5,130 nt of DNA from Methylomicrobium sp. (lineage in GTDB: Bacteria > Pseudomonadota > Gammaproteobacteria > Methylococcales > Methylomonadaceae): assembly GCA_007135635.1 (NCBI GenBank), contig SLIO01000498.1, positions 1 through 5,130 of the forward strand. The letters are read 5' to 3'. The notes below the pieces were generated by a model. That model was not told the origin of the DNA and did not search any database. It was given only the letters and a program-made list of their open reading frames with translations. Below, piece after piece: positions 1 to 5,130 of this stretch (position 1 is its first letter; every line of letters begins with the position of its first letter). The position numbers were made by a program, and so were the translations under genes.

Positions 1-1
1 G

Positions 2-286
2 GGCGTCGAAGCGAAACCGCTCAACGCCGAGTTCGGCGAAGAAAAGCCCAAGAGCGTCGCGTTCATCATCGAAGATTTGTGTATTGGTTGCACCAAATGC
101 ATTCAAGCCTGCCCGGTCGATGCGATACTGGGCTCCGCGAAGATGATGCATACCGTAATAGTCGATGAATGCACTGGCTGCGAGCTGTGTGTAGACCCTT
201 GCCCTGTCGATTGCATCGTTATGGAACCGATCCCCGAAGACCTTAACAACTGGCAATGGCCGGAACCGGTAAAGAAATATGCTTAA
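2..286 (+). CDS. rsxB: Rnf/Rsx complex ferredoxin subunit B, 5'-truncated by the window edge
   Basis: RsxB (RnfB) is the iron-sulfur subunit that passes electrons between the RsxC side and the membrane part of the Rnf complex. The reading frame is open from base 2, giving 94 visible codons and a TAA stop; the start and the usual N-terminal membrane anchor and first cluster domain (roughly half of a protein of about 190 residues) lie upstream. A TTG at 77 is not the start, because the frame continues upstream with family-like sequence ([16 protein letters not shown]). Two ferredoxin [4Fe-4S] motifs are complete: C27-x2-C30-x2-C33-x3-C37-P and C57-x2-C60-x2-C63-x3-C67-P (numbered from base 2), each followed by PVD. 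The tail is rich in Trp and Pro, as usual in RsxB. It overlaps rsxC by 8 bases. The identity is strongly supported; the rnfB/rsxB choice is only nomenclature. Confidence 0.95.
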   Translation, partial: GVEAKPLNAEFGEEKPKSVAFIIEDLCIGCTKCIQACPVDAILGSAKMMHTVIVDECTGCELCVDPCPVDCIVMEPIPEDLNNWQWPEPVKKYA

Positions 287-1763
287 AACCTGGCGCTTTC
301 ATGGCGGCTTGCGCTTGCCCGCACATAAACACCTATCGGCACACCGACCGATCGTCAACGCCGAACTACCGAAACAACTGATTTATCCTTTGCAACAACG
401 ACCAGGCGTGCAACTCAAGCCGACCGTCGTCCCTGGCGAAACCGTGTTGCGCGGTCAAATCATCGCCGATTCCGATCATTTCCTCGCAACCCCGCTTCAT
501 GCAGCAAGCTCGGGTACCGTTAAAGCAATTGAAGATCGCATCATACCTCATCCTTCCGGATTATCAGACCAGTGCATCATCATCGACACCGACGGGCGCG
601 ATGAAGCATTGACATCTGAACGCGTTGCCGATTATCGCCTAGAGCCCGCATCGTCACTACGTACTAAAATTCGCCAAGCCGGCATTGTCGGCCTAGGTGG
701 CGCAGCTTTTCCTACCTCGATCAAATTAAACCCGGGGCCGCAACGCCATATCGACACGCTCATTTTGAACGGCGCGGAGTGCGAACCCTATATCACCTGC
801 GACAATGTTTTGATGCAAGCCGAGCCGGATGTTGTCGTTCAAGGCGCGCTGATTTTGATGCATGCACTGCAAGTCGGCAATGGCATTATTGCTGTCGAAG
901 ATCACATGACCGAAGCGTTTCAGGCGTTATCGAGTGCCATTGAACAATCCAAAGATCTCCGTCTTACGGTGATCAAAATCCCGGCTCTTTATCCGACCGG
1001 CGGCGAAAAACAATTAATACGCGTCGTCACAGGAAAAGAAACACCGTCAGGCGGTATTCCTGCCGATGTAGGCGTGATTTGTCAAAACGTCGGCACGGCA
1101 GCTGCCGTCTACAACGCCATCTGCCGTGGCCTGCCGTTAACCGAGCGTGTCGTGACCGTCACCGGCCAAGGCGTAAAACAACAGCAAAATATGCGTGCGC
1201 GCATCGGCACACCGATCAGTGATTTGATCAAACAATGCGGCGGCTATCAAGACACCGTAGAGCGCTTGATCATGGGCGGCCCCATGATGGGCTTCGCACT
1301 ACCCGAAGACGACATACCGATCATCAAAGCCACCAACTGCATATTGGCCGCAGCGGGTTCCGAAGTCGCCACAAGCAAAGAAACCCGGCCTTGCATTCGC
1401 TGCGGCGATTGCGCGAAAGCCTGTCCGGTCGATTTGCTGCCGCAACAGCTTTACTGGCATAGCCGTGCCGGCAATCTGGAGAAATGCAAAGACTTTAGCC
1501 TATTCGATTGTATCGAATGCGGTTGTTGCGAGGTTGTTTGCCCAAGCCAGATACCATTGGTGCAATATTACCGGGCCGCTAAATCTAAAACCATTGCCAA
1601 AGCAAAAGAGGCCGAAAAAGCGGCAATCGCGAAACGCCGGCACGACTTCCTTCTTGAACGCAAGGCTCGTGAACAGGCCGAAAGAGCCGAACGTTCTCGC
1701 CGCAAAAAAGAAGCCTTGGCCAAACTAAAAGCTGCCGAAACCGCCACCGAAGGAGCGGAATAA
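279..1763 (+). CDS. rsxC: Rnf/Rsx complex subunit C, NADH- and FMN-binding iron-sulfur protein
   Basis: RsxC (RnfC) is the peripheral subunit thought to react with NAD(H) and pass electrons to RsxB. The 494 residues show, in order, the RnfC N-terminal domain (about 1-125, starting [14 protein letters not shown]), a NuoF-like flavin/NADH fold with [13 protein letters not shown] (138-150), [12 protein letters not shown] (164-175) and [10 protein letters not shown] (238-247), a region of about 265-350 expected to be the SLBB-type domain, and two [4Fe-4S] motifs: C372-x2-C375-x2-C378-x3-C382-P and C411-x2-C414-x2-C417-x3-C421-P. Residues 432-494 are a highly charged Ala/Lys/Arg/Glu segment, probably helical or coiled coil. 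E. coli RsxC is about 740 residues because of a long repetitive tail; here that tail is short. The ATG at 279 lies inside the end of rsxB with only a weak purine stretch (AAAGAA) before it, so translational coupling is likely. All expected motifs are intact. Confidence 0.96.
   Translation: MLKTWRFHGGLRLPAHKHLSAHRPIVNAELPKQLIYPLQQRPGVQLKPTVVPGETVLRGQIIADSDHFLATPLHAASSGTVKAIEDRIIPHPSGLSDQCIIIDTDGRDEALTSERVADYRLEPASSLRTKIRQAGIVGLGGAAFPTSIKLNPGPQRHIDTLILNGAECEPYITCDNVLMQAEPDVVVQGALILMHALQVGNGIIAVEDHMTEAFQALSSAIEQSKDLRLTVIKIPALYPTGGEKQLIRVVTGKETPSGGIPADVGVICQNVGTAAAVYNAICRGLPLTERVVTVTGQGVKQQQNMRARIGTPISDLIKQCGGYQDTVERLIMGGPMMGFALPEDDIPIIKATNCILAAAGSEVATSKETRPCIRCGDCAKACPVDLLPQQLYWHSRAGNLEKCKDFSLFDCIECGCCEVVCPSQIPLVQYYRAAKSKTIAKAKEAEKAAIAKRRHDFLLERKAREQAERAERSRRKKEALAKLKAAETATEGAE
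1750..1755 (+). promoter_or_regulatory. Shine-Dalgarno sequence of rsxD
   Basis: AAGGAG ends 8 bases before the rsxD ATG and lies within the last codons of rsxC. The rsxC TAA (1761-1763) directly abuts the ATG (1764), so this site decides the start and gives efficient re-initiation. Confidence 0.8.
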
Positions 1764-2795
1764 ATGAAATTTTCAACTGTCATGTCGCCGCACCTTCAAC
1801 CTGTCAATAGTGTTGACCGGGTCATGCTGCAAGTCTTGTTGGCCTTAATTCCCGGTATTGCCGCGATGACTTGGTTTTTCGGCATCGGCGTCTTAATCAA
1901 CATTGCGTTGGCGGTTATTGCTGCACTGCTTGCCGAAGCATCGATTCTGGGCCTACGCGGCCGGCCGATTAGTGCGACACTCAAAGACTTGAGCGCTGTC
2001 GTAACAGCCGTGCTGCTGGCGATATCACTGCCGGTTATTGCACCATGGTGGATTACCGTGGTCGGCAGCTTGTTCGCGATTGTGATCGCCAAACATTTAT
2101 ACGGTGGCTTGGGTTACAACCCATTCAATCCGGCAATGGTAGGTTATGTCTTTCTATTGGTCTCCTTTCCAATGCAGATGACCGCTTGGCTAGCGCCTGT
2201 CGAGCTAAGCTCGGTTGCATTGACCGAAATCGACTGGCTCAAATTGATTTTTCTCGAACAACTACCCGATAGCGTCAATTTCGATGCGGTCACGATGGCC
2301 ACACCGCTGGATAGCGTCAGAACTCAACTGGGGCTAGGCAGATCGGTACCGGAAATACAAACCGATTCCGCTTTCGGTTTTATCGCAGGAAAAGGCTGGG
2401 AGTGGGTAGCCGGAGGCTATTTGCTTGGCGGGCTCTGGCTCCTCTGGCGAAAAATCATCGGCTGGCAAATCCCAATCGGACTGCTGCTTGGACTCGGTCT
2501 ATTCGCAAGCATCTGTTATGCGATCGACAGCAACCAGTTTGCCTTGCCGAGTTTTCATTTGTTAGCTGGCGCGACGATGCTGGGCGCTTTTTTTATCGCA
2601 ACTGATCCGGTAACCGCTGCCACATCGGTTAATGGCCGGATTATTTACGGACTGTTAATCGGTTCTTTGGTTTATATTATTCGTGTTTGGGGAGGCTACC
2701 CGGACGCCATGGCCTTCGCGGTTTTATTGGGTAACTTAACGGCTCCGGCAATAGACTATTTCACGCAGCCTCGCGTCTTCGGTCAAAAAACATGA
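1764..2795 (+). CDS. rsxD: Rnf/Rsx complex membrane subunit D, covalent FMN carrier
   Basis: RsxD (RnfD, related to NqrB) is an inner-membrane subunit that carries FMN bound through a phosphoester to threonine and takes part in ion-coupled electron transfer. The 343 residues contain about nine or ten hydrophobic helices (around 20-45, 45-65, 75-110, 120-142, 212-255, 263-282, 292-308 and 313-332). The flavinylation motif is D174-AVTMAT-P181, with T180 as the expected FMN site; it aligns with the SQATPLD motif around T187 of E. coli RsxD. Other family blocks are GGLGYNPFNPAMVGY (114-128) and FIATDPVTAATSVNGR (277-292), and the C-terminus ends in a TQPRVFG segment like the E. coli TRPRVYG. The start follows rsxC with no gap and a strong Shine-Dalgarno; length is normal. 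The stop overlaps the rsxG start by 4 bases (ATGA). Confidence 0.96.
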   Translation: MKFSTVMSPHLQPVNSVDRVMLQVLLALIPGIAAMTWFFGIGVLINIALAVIAALLAEASILGLRGRPISATLKDLSAVVTAVLLAISLPVIAPWWITVVGSLFAIVIAKHLYGGLGYNPFNPAMVGYVFLLVSFPMQMTAWLAPVELSSVALTEIDWLKLIFLEQLPDSVNFDAVTMATPLDSVRTQLGLGRSVPEIQTDSAFGFIAGKGWEWVAGGYLLGGLWLLWRKIIGWQIPIGLLLGLGLFASICYAIDSNQFALPSFHLLAGATMLGAFFIATDPVTAATSVNGRIIYGLLIGSLVYIIRVWGGYPDAMAFAVLLGNLTAPAIDYFTQPRVFGQKT

Positions 2796-3436
2796 ACTCC
2801 ATTATTAAAAATACGTTTTCGGCTGCCACGATATTGGGCATTTTTTCGTTACTGGGCCTGGGTTTAACCTCTTTTACCTTTCATAAGACCGAAACCAAGA
2901 TACAGGAGAATGAACGGCTAGCCTTACTCACCAACTTAAAAGCCGTGATCCCCGAGTCGCTTTACGACAACGACATCGTCAATGATACGCTCGAAGTGAC
3001 AGACCTCAACCAGGACTCCACAAAACCGGCAGTCATTTATCGCGCCCGAAAAAAAGGCGAGCCGGTCGCAGCGATCATGACAGTGGTGACGCCTTTCGGT
3101 TACAGCGGCAATATCACCCTTTTGGTAGCGGTCAAAACCGACGGCACCCTTACCGGCGTTCGCACTATTGCTCATCGCGAAACGCCGGGGCTGGGCGATA
3201 AAATTGAAATCGAGCGTAGCGACTGGATTTCATCATTCGACGGCAAATCTCTCGACAACCCTAGCGACACACAATGGGCCGTCAAACGCGATAGCGGCTA
3301 TTTCGATCAACTAACCGGCGCGACCATTACTCCTCGCGCGGTTGTAGGGGCTGTTAAAAACGCATTGCTTTATTTCAAGCATAACCAGGCCCGGATTTTT
3401 TCAACGACAGAATCGACTCCCGAAGGAGGAAATTAA
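2792..3436 (+). CDS. rsxG: Rnf/Rsx complex subunit G, covalent FMN-binding protein
   Basis: RsxG (RnfG, related to NqrC) is anchored by one N-terminal helix (about 10-30) with an FMN-binding domain on the periplasmic side. The 214 residues show the FMN_bind blocks: [13 protein letters not shown] (102-114), the [12 protein letters not shown] block (127-138) and the flavinylation motif L174-TGAT-178, where T178 is the expected phosphoester site (the family consensus is S/T-G-A-T). The C-terminal 15 or so residues are polar and Ser/Thr-rich and are unlikely to be functionally important. The ATG overlaps the rsxD stop by 4 bases and I see no Shine-Dalgarno before it (the preceding bases are TCAAAAAAC), so translation probably depends on ribosomes finishing rsxD. 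Its own stop shares one base with the rsxE start. Family assignment is secure. Confidence 0.95.
   Translation: MNSIIKNTFSAATILGIFSLLGLGLTSFTFHKTETKIQENERLALLTNLKAVIPESLYDNDIVNDTLEVTDLNQDSTKPAVIYRARKKGEPVAAIMTVVTPFGYSGNITLLVAVKTDGTLTGVRTIAHRETPGLGDKIEIERSDWISSFDGKSLDNPSDTQWAVKRDSGYFDQLTGATITPRAVVGAVKNALLYFKHNQARIFSTTESTPEGGN
3423..3430 (+). promoter_or_regulatory. Shine-Dalgarno sequence of rsxE
   Basis: AAGGAGGA, an almost perfect anti-16S match, ends 5 bases before the rsxE ATG at 3436 and lies in the last codons of rsxG. It is the strongest ribosome binding site in the window. Confidence 0.85.
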
Positions 3437-4125
3437 TGTTCTCCGAATACAGCAAAATCGTCAAGGACGGCTTATGGCTCAATAATCAAGCCTTCGTCGC
3501 ATTACTCGGCCTGTGCCCGTTGCTGGCCGTAAGTAATACGGTCATTAACGGTCTTGGCCTAGGCCTTGCCACGACGATGACATTAGTATTTTCTAACACG
3601 ATCATCTCGCTGATCCGTAATTTCGTCCCCGACGAAGTCCGCTTACCGGTGTTCGTACTGGTCATCGCCAGCGTGGTCACGATGATCGAGCTCGCGATGA
3701 ACGCCTGGTTCTTCGGTCTCTATAAAATCCTCGGTATTTTCATTCCGTTAATCGTAACTAACTGCTCGATCATCGGCCGGGCCGAAGCATATGCCTCAAA
3801 GCAACGTGCCGACAAGGCTTTTTTAGACGGCCTATCGATGGGGCTTGGCTTTACCTTTGCCCTAGTGACGCTCGGAAGTCTGCGTGAAGTCATCGGCTCG
3901 GGAACTTTATTCACGAAGGCCGAATTGATGTTCGGCGAGGCCGCTACGACTTGGCAAATCGATGTGATAACCGATTATTCCGGCATGTTGCTGGCGATTT
4001 TACCGCCCGGCGCATTTATCGGCCTCGGCTTGCTGATCGCATTAAAAAACATTATCGATACCAAGATTAAACAGCGTAAACCGGCCCACATTCAGATTCC
4101 GATTCAAGCCGCCCAGGAACAGTGA
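3436..4125 (+). CDS. rsxE: Rnf/Rsx complex membrane subunit E
   Basis: RsxE (RnfE, related to NqrD) is an integral membrane protein that pairs with RsxA (RnfA) to form the core through which electrons and ions cross. At 229 residues it has the family length (about 230) and about six hydrophobic helices (near 17-33, 38-60, 70-90, 96-113, 133-152 and 183-204). Two cysteines in conserved blocks, C27 in GLCPLLAVS and C110 in [15 protein letters not shown], match the positions that in Rnf/Nqr structures help hold an iron-sulfur cluster in the membrane between this subunit and its RnfA/NqrE partner. The [10 protein letters not shown] and SLREVIGSG blocks (131-140 and 148-156) are also typical. Its ATG overlaps the rsxG TAA by one base after a strong Shine-Dalgarno; its TGA overlaps the nth GTG start. 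RsxA should lie upstream of the window. Confidence 0.96.
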   Translation: MFSEYSKIVKDGLWLNNQAFVALLGLCPLLAVSNTVINGLGLGLATTMTLVFSNTIISLIRNFVPDEVRLPVFVLVIASVVTMIELAMNAWFFGLYKILGIFIPLIVTNCSIIGRAEAYASKQRADKAFLDGLSMGLGFTFALVTLGSLREVIGSGTLFTKAELMFGEAATTWQIDVITDYSGMLLAILPPGAFIGLGLLIALKNIIDTKIKQRKPAHIQIPIQAAQEQ

Positions 4126-4754
4126 ACCAATCCAAACGTCAGGCAATTTTCGACAAACTAGCGGCAGCGATACCTGAACCGACTACCGAGCTAGCATACT
4201 CGTCGCCTTTCGAACTGCTTATCGCTGTCGTATTGTCGGCCCAAGCCACCGACAAAGGCGTCAACAAGGCCACTGCACAGTTATTCCCAATCGCTAATAC
4301 ACCCGAATCGATTTTGAACCTAGGCGAAGACGGCTTAAAAGAACATATTAAGACAATCGGTCTGTTCAACAGCAAAGCTTCGAATATCATTCAATTGTGT
4401 CGCCAAGTGCTGGAAAAACACAACGGTCAGGTTCCGCAAACCCGAGATGAGCTCGAAGCGTTACCCGGCGTCGGACGCAAAACGGCGAACGTCATTTTGA
4501 ATACCGCTTTCGGCCATCCGACGATTGCAGTCGACACACATATTTTCCGAGTCTCGAACAGAACACGTATCGCCCCAGGAAAAAACGTGCTCGATGTCGA
4601 ACGAAAACTGGACAAATTTGTCCCTAAAGCCCACAAAAAAGATGCGCATCATCTGCTGATCCTACACGGCCGATATACTTGCACCGCAAGAAAACCGAAA
4701 TGCCCGCATTGCATCATCGCCGACCTCTGTGAATTCAAGGAGAAAAGTGTTTAA
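4122..4754 (+). CDS. nth: Endonuclease III, bifunctional DNA glycosylase/AP lyase
   Basis: Nth removes oxidised pyrimidines such as thymine glycol from DNA and cleaves the resulting abasic site, starting base-excision repair. The 210 residues align without visible gaps to E. coli Nth (211 residues). The helix-hairpin-helix is [13 protein letters not shown] (114-126) with catalytic K120, the catalytic aspartate is D138 in [14 protein letters not shown], and the [4Fe-4S] ligands are C187-x6-C194-x2-C197-x5-C203, the same numbers as in E. coli. [18 protein letters not shown] (27-44) is also typical. The start is GTG at 4122, overlapping the rsxE stop (GTGA), because MNQSKR aligns with E. coli MNKAKR and no ATG fits; AGGA (4115-4118) stands only 3 bases before it. 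The position after rsxE is conserved in Gammaproteobacteria. A functional tie between the two is not shown by the sequence. Confidence 0.97.
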   Translation: MNQSKRQAIFDKLAAAIPEPTTELAYSSPFELLIAVVLSAQATDKGVNKATAQLFPIANTPESILNLGEDGLKEHIKTIGLFNSKASNIIQLCRQVLEKHNGQVPQTRDELEALPGVGRKTANVILNTAFGHPTIAVDTHIFRVSNRTRIAPGKNVLDVERKLDKFVPKAHKKDAHHLLILHGRYTCTARKPKCPHCIIADLCEFKEKSV

Positions 4755-4763
4755 ATCTATTTC

Positions 4764-4901
4764 ACCATAAAGATCATGAAGAACAAGAAGTTAATTCAAT
4801 AGGTTATTCTGCCTATGAAAATCATTGTTGCCCCTAAAAGGTTGTTCAAAATTTTAGGACAAATCATTAAAAAACTAAATGAACTTCATGTGTTTCATGG
4901 T
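4764..4901. repeat. Degenerate element bounded by inverted ACCAT...CATGAAG repeats
   Basis: The left end (4764-4781, ACCATAAAGATCATGAAG) and the reverse complement of the right end (4884-4901, ACCATGAAACACATGAAG) agree at 14 of 18 positions. Both resemble the ACCACGAAG-ACACGAAG short repeats common between genes in many proteobacteria. Read from 4763, the left arm translates as HHKDHEEQE followed by VNSIGYSAYE and stops at 4835. This recalls the His/Glu-rich start of GxxExxY proteins (PD-(D/E)XK-like family), which often begin inside such repeats. Read in another frame, the right arm ends in NELHVFHG and a TAA at 4902, as genes running out into such a repeat do. The inside is AT-rich and contains CCTAAAA/TTTTAGG (4833-4839 and 4852-4858). 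The repeat pair is seen directly; the origin as a collapsed gene or miniature element is inference. Confidence 0.45.
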
Positions 4902-5040
4902 TAAACCGCTGAATTTAGGTTAAAGATTAAGGGGCAATTAAGTTACAAATACGACTAACTGCTAACTATTGACCCTGCAAAAAGTCATTGTATCCTTATC
5001 AAAAATAGCGGCTCTATGTGAAATTGAATGGGTTGATAGT

Positions 5041-5125
5041 TGTCCGTCATTATTCCGTTCGTCCTGAGCCCTTCGGCTTTGCTCAGGAGAGCCCTGTCGA
5101 AGGGCGAATGGAATAATGACTCACA
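5041..5125. repeat. Palindromic intergenic element with nested hairpins (REP- or MITE-like)
   Basis: The outer arms GTCATTATTCCGTTCG (5046-5061) and CGAATGGAATAATGAC (5105-5120) are inverted repeats that differ at one position, which is a G-U pair in a + strand transcript. TGT/ACA (5041-5043 and 5123-5125) extends the pairing after two mismatches. Inside are a perfect 8-base hairpin TCCTGAGC/GCTCAGGA (5062-5069 and 5081-5088) and a second stem GCCC/GGGC (5091-5094 and 5102-5105) with a TGTCGAA loop. CCCTTCG/CGAAGGG (5069-5075 and 5098-5104) offers an alternative pairing. The whole can fold as a three-way junction. No T run follows, so it is not a standard terminator, though it could block exonucleases or RNA polymerase. 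Its good preservation suggests a recent or selected copy of a family repeated in the genome; the copy number cannot be seen here. Confidence 0.75.
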
Positions 5126-5130
5126 GCGGA

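Larger units (their letters stand above)
4755..5130. other. Non-coding, AT-richer tail after the operon
   Basis: These 376 bases hold no convincing protein gene on either strand and no RNA gene that I recognise. They are visibly richer in A and T than the operon. They contain the degenerate inverted repeat at 4764-4901, a second pair TTGCCCCT/AGGGGCAA (4828-4835 and 4930-4937), a tandem CTAACT-G-CTAACT (4955-4967) and the palindromic element at 5041-5125. No hairpin followed by a T run is present after nth, so the end of the operon transcript is not defined by a classical intrinsic terminator. The next gene lies beyond the window. Confidence 0.8.

Noticed and set aside
77..286. A stand-alone 69-residue ferredoxin starting at TTG 77
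   Set aside because: The frame stays open to the window edge with RsxB-like sequence upstream, so this is the C-terminal part of rsxB and not a separate small ferredoxin.
1568..1783. Minus-strand open frames opposite the charged tail of rsxC
   Set aside because: They arise from the skewed codon content of the Ala/Lys/Glu-rich segment and have no family resemblance or ribosome binding context.
3556..3567. Palindrome GGCCTAGGCC inside rsxE
   Set aside because: It falls in a Gly/Leu-rich coding stretch (GLGLGLA) and is explained by codon choice; no partner site is visible.
4833..4858. Hairpin CCTAAAA/TTTTAGG as the operon terminator
   Set aside because: The stem is 7 bases and AT-rich, with a 12-base loop, and no T run follows on either strand, so it does not meet the criteria for an intrinsic terminator.
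4969..4996. Sigma70-like promoter TTGACC - 16 bases - TATCCT on the + strand
   Set aside because: The -10 box matches only 4 of 6 positions, the spacer is short, and the downstream gene is outside the window. Such matches are frequent in AT-rich spacers.
4961..5044. Inverted pair GCTAACTATTGACCC / GGGTTGATAGTTGTC
   Set aside because: Only 11 of 15 positions agree and the perfect part is six bases (AACTAT/ATAGTT); chance is a sufficient explanation, although it flanks the palindrome.

Overview
The window carries the 3' part of a gammaproteobacterial Rnf/Rsx electron-transport operon followed by the DNA-repair gene nth, all on the + strand, and then an AT-richer non-coding tail with repeats. 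The gene order rsxB-rsxC-rsxD-rsxG-rsxE-nth is the order known from Escherichia coli and many other Gammaproteobacteria, and the protein sequences fit that group. Proteins and order do not fix the genus. The palindrome in the tail contains a GTCCTGAGCC...GTCGAAGGGCGAA-type core that I associate with intergenic repeats of environmental Gammaproteobacteria, including methane oxidisers (Methylococcales). That placement is a tentative impression only.

Layout: 2-286 is the C-terminal half of rsxB, whose start lies before the window. Then come rsxC (279-1763), rsxD (1764-2795), rsxG (2792-3436), rsxE (3436-4125) and nth (4122-4754). Every junction overlaps by 1 to 8 bases or abuts with no gap, so the cluster is almost certainly one translationally coupled transcript. 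rsxD and rsxE have strong Shine-Dalgarno sequences inside the end of the preceding gene. rsxG has none and nth has only a short one before a GTG start.

The Rsx/Rnf proteins form one membrane complex that exchanges electrons between NAD(H) and ferredoxin or a similar low-potential acceptor, coupled to ion movement. RsxC carries the NADH/FMN module and two [4Fe-4S] clusters, RsxB carries ferredoxin-type clusters, RsxD and RsxG carry covalently bound FMN, and RsxE with RsxA (off window) forms the membrane core. All the cofactor motifs I can check are intact. Nth is a complete endonuclease III with its catalytic Lys120, Asp138 and four cluster cysteines.

The last 376 bases (4755-5130) hold no convincing gene. 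They contain a degenerate pair of inverted repeats (4764-4781 and 4884-4901) that may be the two ends of a collapsed mobile or GxxExxY-type gene, and a well-preserved palindromic element (5041-5125) with a 16-base outer stem and two inner hairpins. The operon itself is conventional. The repeats in the tail are the only part that deserves a second look, and no clearly new system is visible.
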